NCBI RefSeq assembly: GCF_003718735.1
Contig: NZ_CP033460.1
Coordinates: 1,302,001-1,366,000 of the forward strand
Direction of reading: 5' to 3'
Source: Staphylococcus debuckii
GTDB taxonomy: Bacteria > Bacillota > Bacilli > Staphylococcales > Staphylococcaceae
DNA: 64,000 bases
Shown here: positions 1 to 9,300 of the stretch, piece after piece
Position numbering within the stretch: the first letter of the stretch is position 1
Layout of the letters: each line of letters opens with the position of its first letter
Notes under the pieces: generated by a model
Databases searched by the model: none
What the model was told of the DNA's origin: nothing
What the model saw: the letters and a program-made list of their open reading frames with translations, nothing else
Position numbers and translations under genes: made by a program

Positions 1-111
1 GAAGCGGCAGACCGTTTGTATGGTATTACGATGCAAGAATCAGGTGTCTCTAAACTGGTTAGTGTGAACTTAAATACGATAGATGAAGTGTTGAAGGAGG
101 AAGAAAAATGA
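1..111 (+). CDS. smc: Chromosome segregation ATPase SMC, C-terminal end only (partial)
   Basis: The first 36 codons read in frame 1 and end at a TGA at 109-111, so only the extreme C-terminus is present. The residues ADRLYGITMQESGVSKLVSV match the end of the SMC head domain as known in Bacilli. SMC forms the condensin-like complex with ScpA/ScpB that organises and segregates the chromosome. The stop overlaps the ftsY start in an ATGA junction, so the two genes are translationally coupled, as in the usual smc-ftsY order. The rest of the gene lies outside the window. Confidence 0.85.
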   Translation, partial: EAADRLYGITMQESGVSKLVSVNLNTIDEVLKEEEK

Positions 112-1373
112 GCTTTTTTAAACGATTAAAAGATAAATTCTCTGGAAAGTCATCCGATGAAGAGAAAGAACTGAAAGATTTAGACCAAGAAGATCAAGAA
201 TCTGAGTCCTCGAAGGAAGAATCAGAATCTAAAGCTGAACCGAAATCTACCTTGCCAGAAGATCAACCTAAAGAAGAGAAAAAAGAAGCGCCGAAAGATG
301 ACTTTGATTTCGACGATGGTTTAATTTCTATTGAAGAATTTGAAGAAATTGAATCGCAAAAACTAGGTGCGAAATTCAAACAAGGTTTAGAAAAATCACG
401 TGAGAATTTCCAAGAGCAATTAAATAACTTGATTGCACGTTATCGTACAGTAGATGAAGATTTCTTCGAAGCCTTAGAAGAAATGCTGATTACAGCAGAT
501 GTCGGTTTCAATACCGTAATGGAATTAGTAGATGAATTACGTACAGAAGCTCAACGTCGCAATATTAAAGAAACATCCGACTTGAAAGAAGTTATCGTCG
601 AAAAAATCGTTGAAATCTATGAACAAGAAGATGACCACTCAGAAGTCATGAACTTAGAAGACGGCCGTTTGAACGTCATCTTAATGGTAGGTGTCAACGG
701 TGTCGGCAAAACAACAACAATCGGTAAATTAGCACATCGTTATAAAGCTGAAGGTAAAAAAGTAATGCTTGCAGCAGGAGATACTTTCCGTGCGGGTGCT
801 ATTAATCAGTTGAAAGTATGGGGCGAACGTGTCGATGTTGATGTGATCAGTCAAAGCGAAGGTTCAGATCCAGCAGCAGTTATGTACGATGCGATTAATG
901 CGGCTAAAAATAAAGATGTGGATATCTTAATTTGTGATACTGCAGGACGTTTGCAAAATAAAGCTAACTTGATGAATGAATTAGAAAAAATGAAACGTGT
1001 TATCGGCCGAGCAGTACCTGATGCACCGCATGAAGTATTGTTATGCTTAGATGCGACTACAGGTCAAAATGCTTTATCACAAGCGCGCAGCTTTAAAGAA
1101 GTGACGAACGTTACAGGTATTGTATTAACGAAATTAGACGGCACTGCCAAAGGTGGTATCGTCCTAGCAATTAGAAATGAATTGCATATTCCTGTTAAAT
1201 ACGTGGGTCTTGGTGAAAAACTCGACGACTTGCAACCATTCAACCCAGAAAGCTATGTTTACGGCTTATTTGCTGACATGATTGAAGAAACAGTCGACGA
1301 ATACAAAGAAGAACATGGTGAACCGGTTGAACGTGGAGAAGACGGCGAGGCATCATCTCATGAGCAAAAATGA
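108..1373 (+). CDS. ftsY: Signal recognition particle receptor FtsY
   Basis: SRP receptor GTPase that docks ribosome-SRP complexes at the membrane and delivers them to the Sec translocon. The first 75 or so residues are a highly charged, Glu/Lys/Ser-rich linker (the A region). The NG domain follows, with the P-loop [15 protein letters not shown] near residue 196, DTAGRLQNK and [10 protein letters not shown]. At 421 residues it has normal staphylococcal length. The ATG at 108 has AAGGAGGAAG just upstream and overlaps the smc stop. The 3' end overlaps ylxM by 14 bases, which fits one smc-ftsY-ylxM-ffh transcript. Confidence 0.96.
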   Translation: MSFFKRLKDKFSGKSSDEEKELKDLDQEDQESESSKEESESKAEPKSTLPEDQPKEEKKEAPKDDFDFDDGLISIEEFEEIESQKLGAKFKQGLEKSRENFQEQLNNLIARYRTVDEDFFEALEEMLITADVGFNTVMELVDELRTEAQRRNIKETSDLKEVIVEKIVEIYEQEDDHSEVMNLEDGRLNVILMVGVNGVGKTTTIGKLAHRYKAEGKKVMLAAGDTFRAGAINQLKVWGERVDVDVISQSEGSDPAAVMYDAINAAKNKDVDILICDTAGRLQNKANLMNELEKMKRVIGRAVPDAPHEVLLCLDATTGQNALSQARSFKEVTNVTGIVLTKLDGTAKGGIVLAIRNELHIPVKYVGLGEKLDDLQPFNPESYVYGLFADMIEETVDEYKEEHGEPVERGEDGEASSHEQK

Positions 1374-1692
1374 TTTAGTTAAAACTTTGCGGATGAATTA
1401 TTTGTTTGATTTTTATCAAGCATTACTCACAAAAAAGCAGCGTAATTATTTAGAACTCTTTTACTTGCAAGACTACTCATTGAGTGAGATTGCAGATACA
1501 TTTGATGTGAGTCGGCAAGCAGTATATGATAACATAAGAAGAACTGGTGATTTAGTAGAAGATTATGAAACTAAATTAGAGCTGTATTCTAAATTTGAGC
1601 AGCGCCGTGAAATTTATAATCAAATGAAAGCATCTATTGAAGATCCGGATGCCTTGAAACGATATATTGAAGAACTAGAAGAATTAGAATAA
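1360..1692 (+). CDS. ylxM: YlxM/p13-like helix-turn-helix protein (UPF0122)
   Basis: Small DNA-binding-like protein of 110 residues, found next to ffh in Firmicutes. YlxM-family proteins have been linked to SRP function, but their role is not settled. The sequence contains a sigma-factor region-4-like helix-turn-helix ([20 protein letters not shown], about residues 38-57) and a charged C-terminal helix. An upstream in-frame start at 1282 would give 136 residues, but that part only shadows the ftsY end. ATG 1360 begins [14 protein letters not shown], the family start, and gives the expected length, so it was chosen. It overlaps ftsY by 14 bases and lies 17 bases before ffh. Confidence 0.9.
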   Translation: MSKNDLVKTLRMNYLFDFYQALLTKKQRNYLELFYLQDYSLSEIADTFDVSRQAVYDNIRRTGDLVEDYETKLELYSKFEQRREIYNQMKASIEDPDALKRYIEELEELE

Positions 1693-1709
1693 TAAGGAGG
1701 TCACTTGGT

Positions 1710-3077
1710 ATGGCATTTGAAGGATTGTCCGATCGTTTACAAGCGACCATGCAAAAAATCCGAGGTAAAGGAAAAGTGACTGAAGCGGATATTAAAGCAA
1801 TGATGCGTGAAGTGCGTCTTGCATTGTTAGAAGCCGACGTTAACTTTAAGGTCGTTAAATCTTTTATCAAAACGGTTTCTGAACGTGCTTTAGGTTCAGA
1901 TGTAATGCAATCTTTGACACCTGGCCAACAGGTTATCAAGATTGTTCAAGATGAATTAACAGAATTAATGGGTGGCGAGAATTCCACTATTAATATGGCA
2001 AACAAACCGCCGACTGTAGTTATGATGGTTGGTTTGCAAGGTGCAGGTAAAACAACCACTGCAGGTAAACTTGCACTCTTAATGCGTAAGAAATATAATA
2101 AAAAACCATTGCTTGTGGCAGCTGATATCTATCGTCCAGCTGCAATCGACCAATTGGAAACAGTAGGTAAACAGCTCAATCTACCTGTATATAGCGAAGG
2201 CGATCAAGTCAAACCGCAACAAATTGTTGAAAACGCCTTGAAATATGCGAAAGAAGAACATTTAGACTTTGTTATCATTGATACAGCCGGTCGTCTGCAC
2301 ATTGATGAAACATTGATGAATGAGCTGACTGATGTTAAAGAAATTTCCAAACCTGACGAAATCATGTTAGTTGTCGATGCGATGACAGGTCAAGATGCAG
2401 TGAATGTGGCACAATCATTTGATGATCAATTAGATGTAACAGGTGTAACATTAACTAAACTTGACGGCGATACACGTGGTGGTGCTGCACTATCTATCCG
2501 TTCTGTAACTGAAAAACCTATTAAATTCGTAGGTATGAGCGAAAAAATGGATGGACTTGAAGTATTCCATCCAGAACGTATGGCTTCTCGTATCTTAGGC
2601 ATGGGTGATGTGCTCAGCCTAATTGAAAAAGCACAACAAGATGTCGATGAATCTAAAGCTAAAGATTTAGAGAAAAAAATGCGTACGTCTTCACTTACCT
2701 TAGATGATTTCTTAGAACAATTGGATCAAGTGAAGAACTTAGGTCCATTGGATGAAATTATGAAAATGATTCCTGGTATGAACAAAATGAAGGGAATGGA
2801 TAAGCTGAATATGAGCGACAAACAAATTGACCATATTAAAGCGATTATCCAATCCATGACATTGGCAGAACGTGAACGACCAGAAATCTTAAATGTGTCA
2901 CGTAAGAAGCGTATTGCGAAAGGTTCAGGACGTTCGTTACAAGAAGTGAACCGTTTAATGAAACAATTTAATGATATGAAGAAAATGATGAAACAATTCT
3001 CTGGTGGCGGCAAAGGTAAAAAAGGCAAACGCAGCCAGATGGAAAATATGTTAAAAGGTATGAATTTACCGTTTTAA
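1710..3077 (+). CDS. ffh: Signal recognition particle protein Ffh (SRP54)
   Basis: Protein subunit of the cytosolic SRP. It binds signal sequences emerging from the ribosome and the small 4.5S/6S-type SRP RNA, then docks with FtsY. The N domain is followed by the G domain with GLQGAGKTTTAGKLA (near residue 107), DTAGRLHIDE and TKLDGDTRGG. From about residue 310 comes the methionine-rich M domain. Its basic C-terminus (GGGKGKKGKRSQMENMLKGM) is typical of SRP54. Length is 455 residues, as expected. AAGGAGG lies upstream of the ATG. A strong hairpin terminator follows the stop. Confidence 0.97.
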   Translation: MAFEGLSDRLQATMQKIRGKGKVTEADIKAMMREVRLALLEADVNFKVVKSFIKTVSERALGSDVMQSLTPGQQVIKIVQDELTELMGGENSTINMANKPPTVVMMVGLQGAGKTTTAGKLALLMRKKYNKKPLLVAADIYRPAAIDQLETVGKQLNLPVYSEGDQVKPQQIVENALKYAKEEHLDFVIIDTAGRLHIDETLMNELTDVKEISKPDEIMLVVDAMTGQDAVNVAQSFDDQLDVTGVTLTKLDGDTRGGAALSIRSVTEKPIKFVGMSEKMDGLEVFHPERMASRILGMGDVLSLIEKAQQDVDESKAKDLEKKMRTSSLTLDDFLEQLDQVKNLGPLDEIMKMIPGMNKMKGMDKLNMSDKQIDHIKAIIQSMTLAERERPEILNVSRKKRIAKGSGRSLQEVNRLMKQFNDMKKMMKQFSGGGKGKKGKRSQMENMLKGMNLPF

Positions 3078-3083
3078 TAGTAG

Positions 3084-3122
3084 AAGAGATGGAACATATT
3101 AACGTTCCATCTCTTATTTTTT
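3084..3122 (+). terminator. Rho-independent terminator after ffh
   Basis: A perfect 12-bp stem, AAGAGATGGAAC (3084-3095) pairing with GTTCCATCTCTT (3104-3115), encloses an 8-base loop. A T-rich tract (3116-3122) follows. It sits 7 bases after the ffh stop and closes the smc-ffh transcript. Confidence 0.85.
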
Positions 3123-3196
3123 AGGTTAAATAACGTGGAAAATTTAGACGATATATTACAGAATTGAGTGAATTTTAAATGGTAAAGAAAAAACTC

Positions 3197-3225
3197 TTTA
3201 CAAACCTCTAGCTTACTGTTATTAT
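3197..3225 (+). promoter_or_regulatory. Putative sigma-A promoter for rpsP
   Basis: TTTACA at 3197-3202, a 17-base spacer, then TATTAT at 3220-3225. A TG dinucleotide sits one base before the -10 box (extended -10). It lies about 50 bases upstream of the rpsP start and after the ffh terminator. Confidence 0.6.
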
Positions 3226-3273
3226 TATTCCTTGTAGAAAAGAAAACAAAGATTTAAAGGAGAGAATTAAAAC

Positions 3274-3552
3274 ATGGCAGTTAAAATTCGTTTAACACGT
3301 TTAGGTTCAAAAAGAAATCCATTCTACCGTATCGTAGTAGCAGACGCACGTGCTCCACGTGATGGTCGTATTATCGAACAAATCGGTACTTATAATCCAG
3401 TAGATAAATCTGGTGAAAACAAAGTAACAATCGACGAAGAATTAGCACTTAAATGGTTGAAAGACGGTGCGAAACCAACTGATACAGTTCACAATATCTT
3501 ATCAAGAGAAGGTATTTTGAAAACTTTCGAAGAACAACGTCATTCTAAGTAA
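3274..3552 (+). CDS. rpsP: 30S ribosomal protein bS16
   Basis: Small-subunit protein needed for assembly of the 30S 5' domain. The 92-residue sequence opens with [20 protein letters not shown] and contains [13 protein letters not shown], both diagnostic of bS16. The ATG follows AAAGGAGAG. It has its own likely promoter at 3197-3225. It heads the rpsP-rimM-trmD-rplS cluster, which couples ribosomal protein supply to a 30S maturation factor and a tRNA methylase. A hairpin follows the stop. Confidence 0.97.
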   Translation: MAVKIRLTRLGSKRNPFYRIVVADARAPRDGRIIEQIGTYNPVDKSGENKVTIDEELALKWLKDGAKPTDTVHNILSREGILKTFEEQRHSK

Positions 3553-3571
3553 TAAGTTGCTTTAGACTCAT

Positions 3572-3602
3572 AACCCTGAGACAATATACTTGTTTCAGGG
3601 TT
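3572..3602 (+). terminator. Hairpin between rpsP and rimM (leaky terminator or processing site)
   Basis: A 13-bp stem from 3572-3584 pairing with 3590-3602 (AACCCTGAGACAA against TTGTTTCAGGGTT, one G-T pair) has a 5-base loop. Only three T residues follow (3601-3603) before A. It may be a partial terminator that lowers rimM/trmD expression relative to rpsP, or an RNA stabiliser. That function is inferred. Confidence 0.6.
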
Positions 3603-3660
3603 TATTGTTAGGTATTAAAGATTTTTTACACAAACAGAGACCGTAATGGAGGCAGGAGAT

Positions 3661-4161
3661 ATGAAAGTTGAAGTCGGTAAAATTGTGAATACGCATGGAA
3701 TTAAAGGCGAAGTCAGAATTAAATCGCAATCAGATTTCACGGATGTACGCTTTCAACCGGGCGAAATCTTAAATGTAAAGCATGATGGTAAAGAAATCGA
3801 GCTTGTTGTAGCATCTCATCGTATGCATAAAGGATTGCATATGCTGACTTTTGAAGGCATTCATAATATCAATGATATTGAACATCTTAAAGGCGATGTA
3901 TTAACTCAAGAACGTGACCATGCGGACATCGAGTTAGACGAACATGAATTTTATTATTCAGATATTATCGGCTGTACTGTCTTCGAAGGTGACACACCTG
4001 TCGGCCGCGTAAAAGAAATATTTGAAACCGGCGCCAATGATGTATGGGTCGTCCAAGGCGATAAGGAATATTTGATTCCTTATATTGCTGACGTAGTGAA
4101 AGAAGTTGACGTTGAGGGACGACGTATTCAGATTACGCCATTGGAAGGAATGTTAGATTAA
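3661..4161 (+). CDS. rimM: Ribosome maturation factor RimM
   Basis: Binds uS19 in the 30S head and helps mature the 3' domain of 16S rRNA. The sequence has an N-terminal RimM beta-barrel ([20 protein letters not shown]) and a C-terminal PRC-barrel ([14 protein letters not shown] ... [20 protein letters not shown]). An upstream ATG at 3646 is in frame but would lie upstream of GGAGGCAGGAG. ATG 3661, just after this ribosome site, gives [13 protein letters not shown] and 166 residues, the family length, and was chosen. The gene ends one base before the trmD start. Confidence 0.95.
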   Translation: MKVEVGKIVNTHGIKGEVRIKSQSDFTDVRFQPGEILNVKHDGKEIELVVASHRMHKGLHMLTFEGIHNINDIEHLKGDVLTQERDHADIELDEHEFYYSDIIGCTVFEGDTPVGRVKEIFETGANDVWVVQGDKEYLIPYIADVVKEVDVEGRRIQITPLEGMLD

Positions 4162-4162
4162 A

Positions 4163-4900
4163 ATGAAAATTGATTATTTAACACTATTTCCGGAAATGTT
4201 TGATGGGGTGTTGAATCATTCTATTTTGAAGCGGGCTCAAGATAAAGATATCATTCAAGTCAATACAGTAAACTTCCGTGACTATTCAATCAATAAACAT
4301 AATCAGGTAGATGATTATCCATTTGGCGGCGGCCAAGGAATGGTATTGAAACCAGAACCTGTCTTTAATGCAATGAAAGATCTTGAGACAAATGAAACGA
4401 CGCGCGTGATTTTAATGTGTCCTCAAGGGAAACCTTTTTCGCAAAAGATTGCGCAAGATTTAAGTTCTGCAGAGCACATCGTCTTTATTTGCGGTCATTA
4501 TGAAGGTTATGATGAACGTATTCGCGAGCATTTAGTGACAGACGAGATTTCTATAGGAGATTACGTCTTGACTGGCGGTGAATTGCCAGCTATGACGATG
4601 ACGGATGCGATTGTACGCTTGATTCCAGGTGTACTCGGCAATGAACAGTCACATCAAGATGATTCCTTTTCAGATGGACTGTTAGAATTTCCGCAATATA
4701 CCAGACCACGTGAATTTGAAGGAATGAAAGTTCCGGATATTCTGCTTTCAGGCAATCATGCGAAGATTGATGCATGGCGTCATGAGCAGAAATTAATACG
4801 CACATTTGTCAAAAGACCAGATTTATTAGCGAAGTATCCACTTACTTCAGAAGATGAAAAAGTACTAGAAAACTACAAAAAGCAATTGAAAACGAAATAG
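4163..4900 (+). CDS. trmD: tRNA (guanine37-N1)-methyltransferase TrmD
   Basis: Uses S-adenosylmethionine to methylate G37 next to the anticodon and so prevents +1 frameshifting. It is a SPOUT-family trefoil-knot enzyme. The 245 residues show [12 protein letters not shown] at the start, [12 protein letters not shown], the knot segment [12 protein letters not shown], and [13 protein letters not shown]. The ribosome site GGAAGGAATG lies inside the end of rimM and the genes are one base apart, so translation is coupled. It is the third gene of the rpsP cluster. Confidence 0.97.
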   Translation: MKIDYLTLFPEMFDGVLNHSILKRAQDKDIIQVNTVNFRDYSINKHNQVDDYPFGGGQGMVLKPEPVFNAMKDLETNETTRVILMCPQGKPFSQKIAQDLSSAEHIVFICGHYEGYDERIREHLVTDEISIGDYVLTGGELPAMTMTDAIVRLIPGVLGNEQSHQDDSFSDGLLEFPQYTRPREFEGMKVPDILLSGNHAKIDAWRHEQKLIRTFVKRPDLLAKYPLTSEDEKVLENYKKQLKTK

Positions 4901-5004
4901 CAGTGTGCTAATATAGTTGAAGTGTGCTAAGCACGAAAAATCACTATGATCCGCTGCTATTTAGTTGTCAAGGCAAGAACATAGGTTAGAGGAGAGAATA
5001 AATA
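4901..5004 (+). promoter_or_regulatory. trmD-rplS intergenic leader
   Basis: This 104-base gap between trmD and rplS holds no ORF. It contains a repeated GTGTGCTAA (4903 and 4922) and ends in the ribosome site GAGGAGAG. Firmicute rplS genes often have an autoregulatory L19 leader and this is the right place for one. I could not fold it to a known consensus by eye. Confidence 0.3.
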
Positions 5005-5355
5005 ATGAGTAATCACAAATTAATTGAAGCAGTAACTAAATCACAATTACGCACAGACTTACCGACTTTCCGTTCTGGTGACACAGTACGTGTACACGTA
5101 CGTATCGTCGAAGGTTCACGCGAACGTATCCAAGTCTTCGAAGGCGTTGTAATTAAACGTCACGGTGGCGGAATTTCAGAAACTTTCACTGTACGTAAGA
5201 TTTCTTCAGGTGTTGGTGTGGAACGTACATTCCCATTACACACTCCAAAAATCGAAAAAATCGAAGTGAAACGTCGCGGTAAAGTTAGACGTGCTAAACT
5301 TTACTACTTACGTAACTTACGTGGTAAAGCTGCTAGAATTAAAGAAATTCGCTAA
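5005..5355 (+). CDS. rplS: 50S ribosomal protein bL19
   Basis: Large-subunit protein at the 30S-50S interface. The 116-residue sequence carries the bL19 signature ([50 protein letters not shown]) and a basic C-terminus ([20 protein letters not shown]). A GAGGAGAG site precedes the ATG. It is the last gene of the conserved cluster; a strong terminator follows and then the accessory block begins. Confidence 0.97.
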   Translation: MSNHKLIEAVTKSQLRTDLPTFRSGDTVRVHVRIVEGSRERIQVFEGVVIKRHGGGISETFTVRKISSGVGVERTFPLHTPKIEKIEVKRRGKVRRAKLYYLRNLRGKAARIKEIR

Positions 5356-5382
5356 TTTTAGACAGATAGACATACGAGAAGT

Positions 5383-5418
5383 AAAGGTTGTTCCTATAAA
5401 GGAGCAGCCTTTTTTTGT
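5383..5418 (+). terminator. Rho-independent terminator after rplS
   Basis: A 12-bp stem, AAAGGTTGTTCC (5383-5394) against GGAGCAGCCTTT (5401-5412) with two G-T pairs, has a TATAAA loop and a run of T residues to about 5416. Confidence 0.88.
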
Positions 5419-5448
5419 TACCTCGTAAAAAGTATTTTTTAAAAAGGA

Positions 5449-5477
5449 TTGTACAACTGCTCGATTTAAAGTATTAT
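5449..5477 (+). promoter_or_regulatory. Putative promoter for the YxeA-like gene
   Basis: TTGTAC at 5449-5454, a 17-base spacer and TATTAT at 5472-5477, about 100 bases upstream of the start codon. The -35 box is a weak match. Confidence 0.4.
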
Positions 5478-5580
5478 ATTGTAAATAAATAAAGTTGTTA
5501 GCTTTCTAATGGGGGAGAATAACTTTCGTTAACTTTGATACAGGTGTAAATTTTAAGATCATCAAGGAGTCGTGGACATC

Positions 5581-5889
5581 ATGAATAAGAAAATAATGTA
5601 TTTCGTTATTGGCTCGCTCGTACTAGCAGTAGTTGTGGCAATAGCCATTGTGCGTAATGAGCTGACAGACAGAGTAAATCCGTTTTTGGATATGGAAGAT
5701 GCTTATGCACAAGTCGAGAAAGGCACACAGAATTATGAAAATGTGGAGGCTTATAAAAAAGACGGAGAACGCTTGCCGTATAAGTTGGATTTCAATGGGT
5801 TTGCTTCTGATAAAGAATATGTAATTATTAAACACAAAGGAAAATATGTTAAAGAAATTCATTATATTAAGAAGTTGCCGTTTGAATAA
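5581..5889 (+). CDS. YxeA-family (DUF1093-like) small secreted or membrane-anchored protein
   Basis: Small protein of unknown function. It has an N-terminal hydrophobic segment (IMYFVIGSLVLAVVVAIAIV, about residues 5-24) that acts as a signal or anchor, followed by an extracellular domain of about 75 residues. Features recalling YxeA proteins are YKLDFNGFASDKEYVIIKHKGKYVKE and the closing VKEIHYIKKLP. GTG 5572 is in frame but only 2 bases from AAGGAG. ATG 5581 (MNKKIMYF) has better spacing and was chosen, giving 102 residues. It is monocistronic, with its own terminator at 5951. It is the first gene after the conserved rplS cluster. Confidence 0.72.
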   Translation: MNKKIMYFVIGSLVLAVVVAIAIVRNELTDRVNPFLDMEDAYAQVEKGTQNYENVEAYKKDGERLPYKLDFNGFASDKEYVIIKHKGKYVKEIHYIKKLPFE

Positions 5890-5950
5890 AATGGAATTTT
5901 TACTGGGGAATTTGCAAAGTCATTAACAAATAAATCAAATACGTTAGAGG

Positions 5951-5982
5951 GAGCAGGACAAAATGATGTCTTGCTCTTTTTT
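5951..5982 (+). terminator. Rho-independent terminator after the YxeA-like gene
   Basis: A 10-bp stem, GAGCAGGACA (5951-5960) against TGTCTTGCTC (5967-5976) with one G-T pair, has a 6-base loop and T6 (5977-5982). Confidence 0.85.
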
Positions 5983-6342
5983 ACGTTTGAATTGGAGAGA
6001 TTAAATTAAATGAAGCTAATATCTGATGACGAGTAAATATTCAAACGAGTGTAACAATATTATATTTTTACTACAGTTTTGTAAAGAATTAGAAGAAAAA
6101 CTGTAATACTACATAGAAAAAGAGCGTGAACTTGGTAAAAAATTTGTTCGGGATTTAGAAATACCCTAAAAACGCTGTAAAAATAAGGATTTATATACCA
6201 ATAACATATAAATGCAGGCAAAAAAATCCGGAAATTAATAAAAAAGGATTAAATATGCATAATTACAGTATCATATACAGTTGCACAAAGTACTATTATA
6301 ATAAAAATAGATTTAAAATATACTATTCTTGGAGGGTACCCT
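5983..6342 (+). other. AT-rich intergenic region upstream of the surface protein, with possible ORF remnant
   Basis: About 360 bases without a confident gene. A frame opening at ATG 6026 runs to TAA 6104-6106 and then continues open to TAA 6167-6169. The second part is charged and protein-like (EKERELGKKFVRDLEIP), so this could be a decayed small gene. A 9-bp inverted repeat TACAGTTTT (6072-6080) / AAAACTGTA (6097-6105) lies in it. The promoter of the surface protein gene is at the right end. Confidence 0.4.
6274..6302 (+). promoter_or_regulatory. Putative sigma-A promoter for the surface protein gene
   Basis: TATACA at 6274-6279, a 17-base spacer and a perfect TATAAT at 6297-6302. Transcription would start about 30 bases before the strong GGAGGG ribosome site (6331-6336). 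Confidence 0.55.
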
Positions 6343-9300
6343 ATGAAAAAGTTGGATTTTTTACCTAACTTAAAGAACAAATATTCCATTAGAAGATTCA
6401 CTGTAGGTACAGCATCTATTCTTATTGGATCACTTTTGTTCCTAGGTCATAATACTGAGACACAAGCAGCTGAAGAAACGGATAATCCAACAGAGGCTGA
6501 AGTAGCTAATGAAACGAATGACAATCATTCCTCTACGCAAGAAACACAAAATGTTCCATCAGAAACTGCAACACAACTTAACAAAGATGATTCAGCAAAT
6601 AACTTGAAAGATGTTCAAAACCAAGCATTACAACAAGTTTCCGCATTACAACATTTGAGTGCTGAACAGAGCAGCAGCTTCACTAATGAAATAAAGAATG
6701 CAGTTTCTCAAGCGTCTGTACAAGCAGTTGTAGAAAAAGCATTAGCGGCTGATAACCAAGCTGCACAACAAGCTGAAAATGAAAATAAGCAACCAGTTAA
6801 AGAACCAGAAACTGTTGAAGAACCAAAAAATGAAGTTAAAAATGAAGCAACAAAAGAAGTTGATTCTAAAGTTGAACAGCCAACTGAAAATCAAGAAACT
6901 AAACAAAAATCAGTTGAAGCAGAAAGTAAAGTAAAAGCTGACAACTCTAAAACAGATGAAGTTGAGCATCAAGCAGCAACGCCAGCGCCTGAAGCAAAGG
7001 AAAATAAAGAAGTAAACCCTGTGCATACAGAAAACAATATCGCTTCAGAAAGTTTGGCTACTGAACAAAAGGTAGAAAAAGTAAAAGCTGAACTGAGTGC
7101 TCAACGCAGTACTGAAGAAGTAGATGAAGCTTTAGCTCTCATAGACACTGAAGGATTAACTGCTGAAGAAATTAAAGCTGAAGTGACTAAATTATTATTT
7201 AAACGAGGTTTAGCTGAAAAAGAATTCTATAGCCCTAAAGCTGTGCTTCCTAGAAAAGAAGATGAACCTGTTTATTCAACACGTGCAGCTTTCGATATTA
7301 ATACGGATCTTAAAGATGAGGTTGTAGTAACTAAAGACAACTTTAATGATTATTTCTGGACGGTAGATGATGCGAGTTATGACCCAGAAACAGGTATTGC
7401 TACATTAACACCTAACGAACCGAGTAAAAAAGGTGCTATTACACTTGATACTAAATTAAATGTCAATAAAGATTTCCATTTTTCAGGAGAAGTGAACCTC
7501 GGTGACAAATACGAAGGACATCCGAAAAATGGAGAGGCTGGCGGAGACGGAATTTCATTTGCGTTCAACCCTGGCAAAACACATGACTTAGGTTTATATG
7601 GTTCAGCTCTTGGTGTAGGGGGATTACCATTTGCTTTTGGATTCAAATTAGATACTTATGTTAATAATTCTCCTAAAGCTGCTGAGAAAGCCGGACCTGA
7701 TCCAAAACCTTTTGACACTAAAGGCGCATTTGGTGCGTTCGTGTGGGCAGACGGCAACGGCAGAGTTACTACACAACCAGGTACAGGAACATGGAAAGCG
7801 GCATTGCTCAATGAACCGCCTGAAGATAATAAATTCAGACCTTTTACAATTGATTATGATGGCGATACTAAGGATATGACTATTACTTATGCTGGTCAAA
7901 CTTGGAAGCAAAATATGAAGAATTACTTTAATTATACGCATAAAGATGTTTATGCCTTAGGAATCACTGCATCAACTGGCGGAGGTTACAATTTACAACA
8001 AGTTAAAATCAATGAATTTACTTATACAGCTGCAGCTCTATTAGCAGAGTATTTTGTTGATCAAGATTTGCAAAAGCCGATTGATAAACCATTGCGTACT
8101 TCTGGTGACATCGATTCTGTTGTAGATGTTTTAGACCATAGTGCGTATTTGCAAAGCAAAGGTTATCAATTAGTGAGTAAAGATACTTCATTAGCACCAG
8201 AATATAATGCTGCTGCAAGTAATATTAAACTGACGAACGCATCTCAATTTATCGTCTATGCAGTTAAAGATATCCAAGCACCAGAGATTGGTGAAGTGCC
8301 AGCAGCGACTGGCGAATTGAATGCTCCTATCACACCAATTGTTTTAGATGTAACGGATAACAGTGGTAGTGTAGCCTCTACTCAAGTAACAGGCTTGCCA
8401 GCGGGATTAACTTTTGATGAAAAGACTAACACTATTTCCGGTACGCCAACTGCTTTAGGTAATAATACAGTCACTATTACTGCAACTGACCATGCAGGTC
8501 TAAAGACTGAAAAAACATTTACATTTACAGTAGCAGATACACAAAAACCAACTATAGATACAGTTGAAAATAAAACAAGCGAAGCATTTACACCTATTAC
8601 ACCTATTGTTTTAAGTGCAGATGATAATTCTAAAGTTGCGCCGACTTTAACAGTAACAGGTTTGCCAGCAGGATTAACGTTTGATCCAGCAACAAAGCAA
8701 ATTACGGGCACACCAACTGCTGAAGGAACATCTACTGTTACTATAACAGCAACAGACGCTTCTAATAATACAAGTACGAGCACCTTTGAATATACAGTTC
8801 AACCGAATGCAGCTTTAAATACATTGAAAGCTGCAGTAGCTGATGCTAAGACGGTAAATAAAGATGATTACACGCCAGATAGTGTTAAAGCATTAGAAGA
8901 TAAAGTAGCAGAAGGAGAAGCATTGCTTGCTCATCCTGAAAATGGAACACCAGAACAATTCAATGCGAAGGCTCAAGAAATTAAAGACGCGAAAGATGCT
9001 TTGAAACAAAAGGCGAATAAAGACGAATTAAATAAATCAATTACGGCTGCTGAAGCATTACCACCTTTAAAAGCTGGAAATCCTTTAGATGATGCCGTTA
9101 AAAATGCTTTAGAAAAAGCAAAAGAAGTTCAAGCGAATCAAAATGCAGATCAACCAGCTGTCGATAAAGCTAAAACAGATTTAGATAATGCAGTCAATGC
9201 TAAGAAGGCAGCAGATGAAAAAGAAAAAGCAGAAGCGTCAGATGCAGCTAAGGCTAAACAAGACGCTTTAGATGCTTTGAAGGCAGAACTTGCAAAAGTT

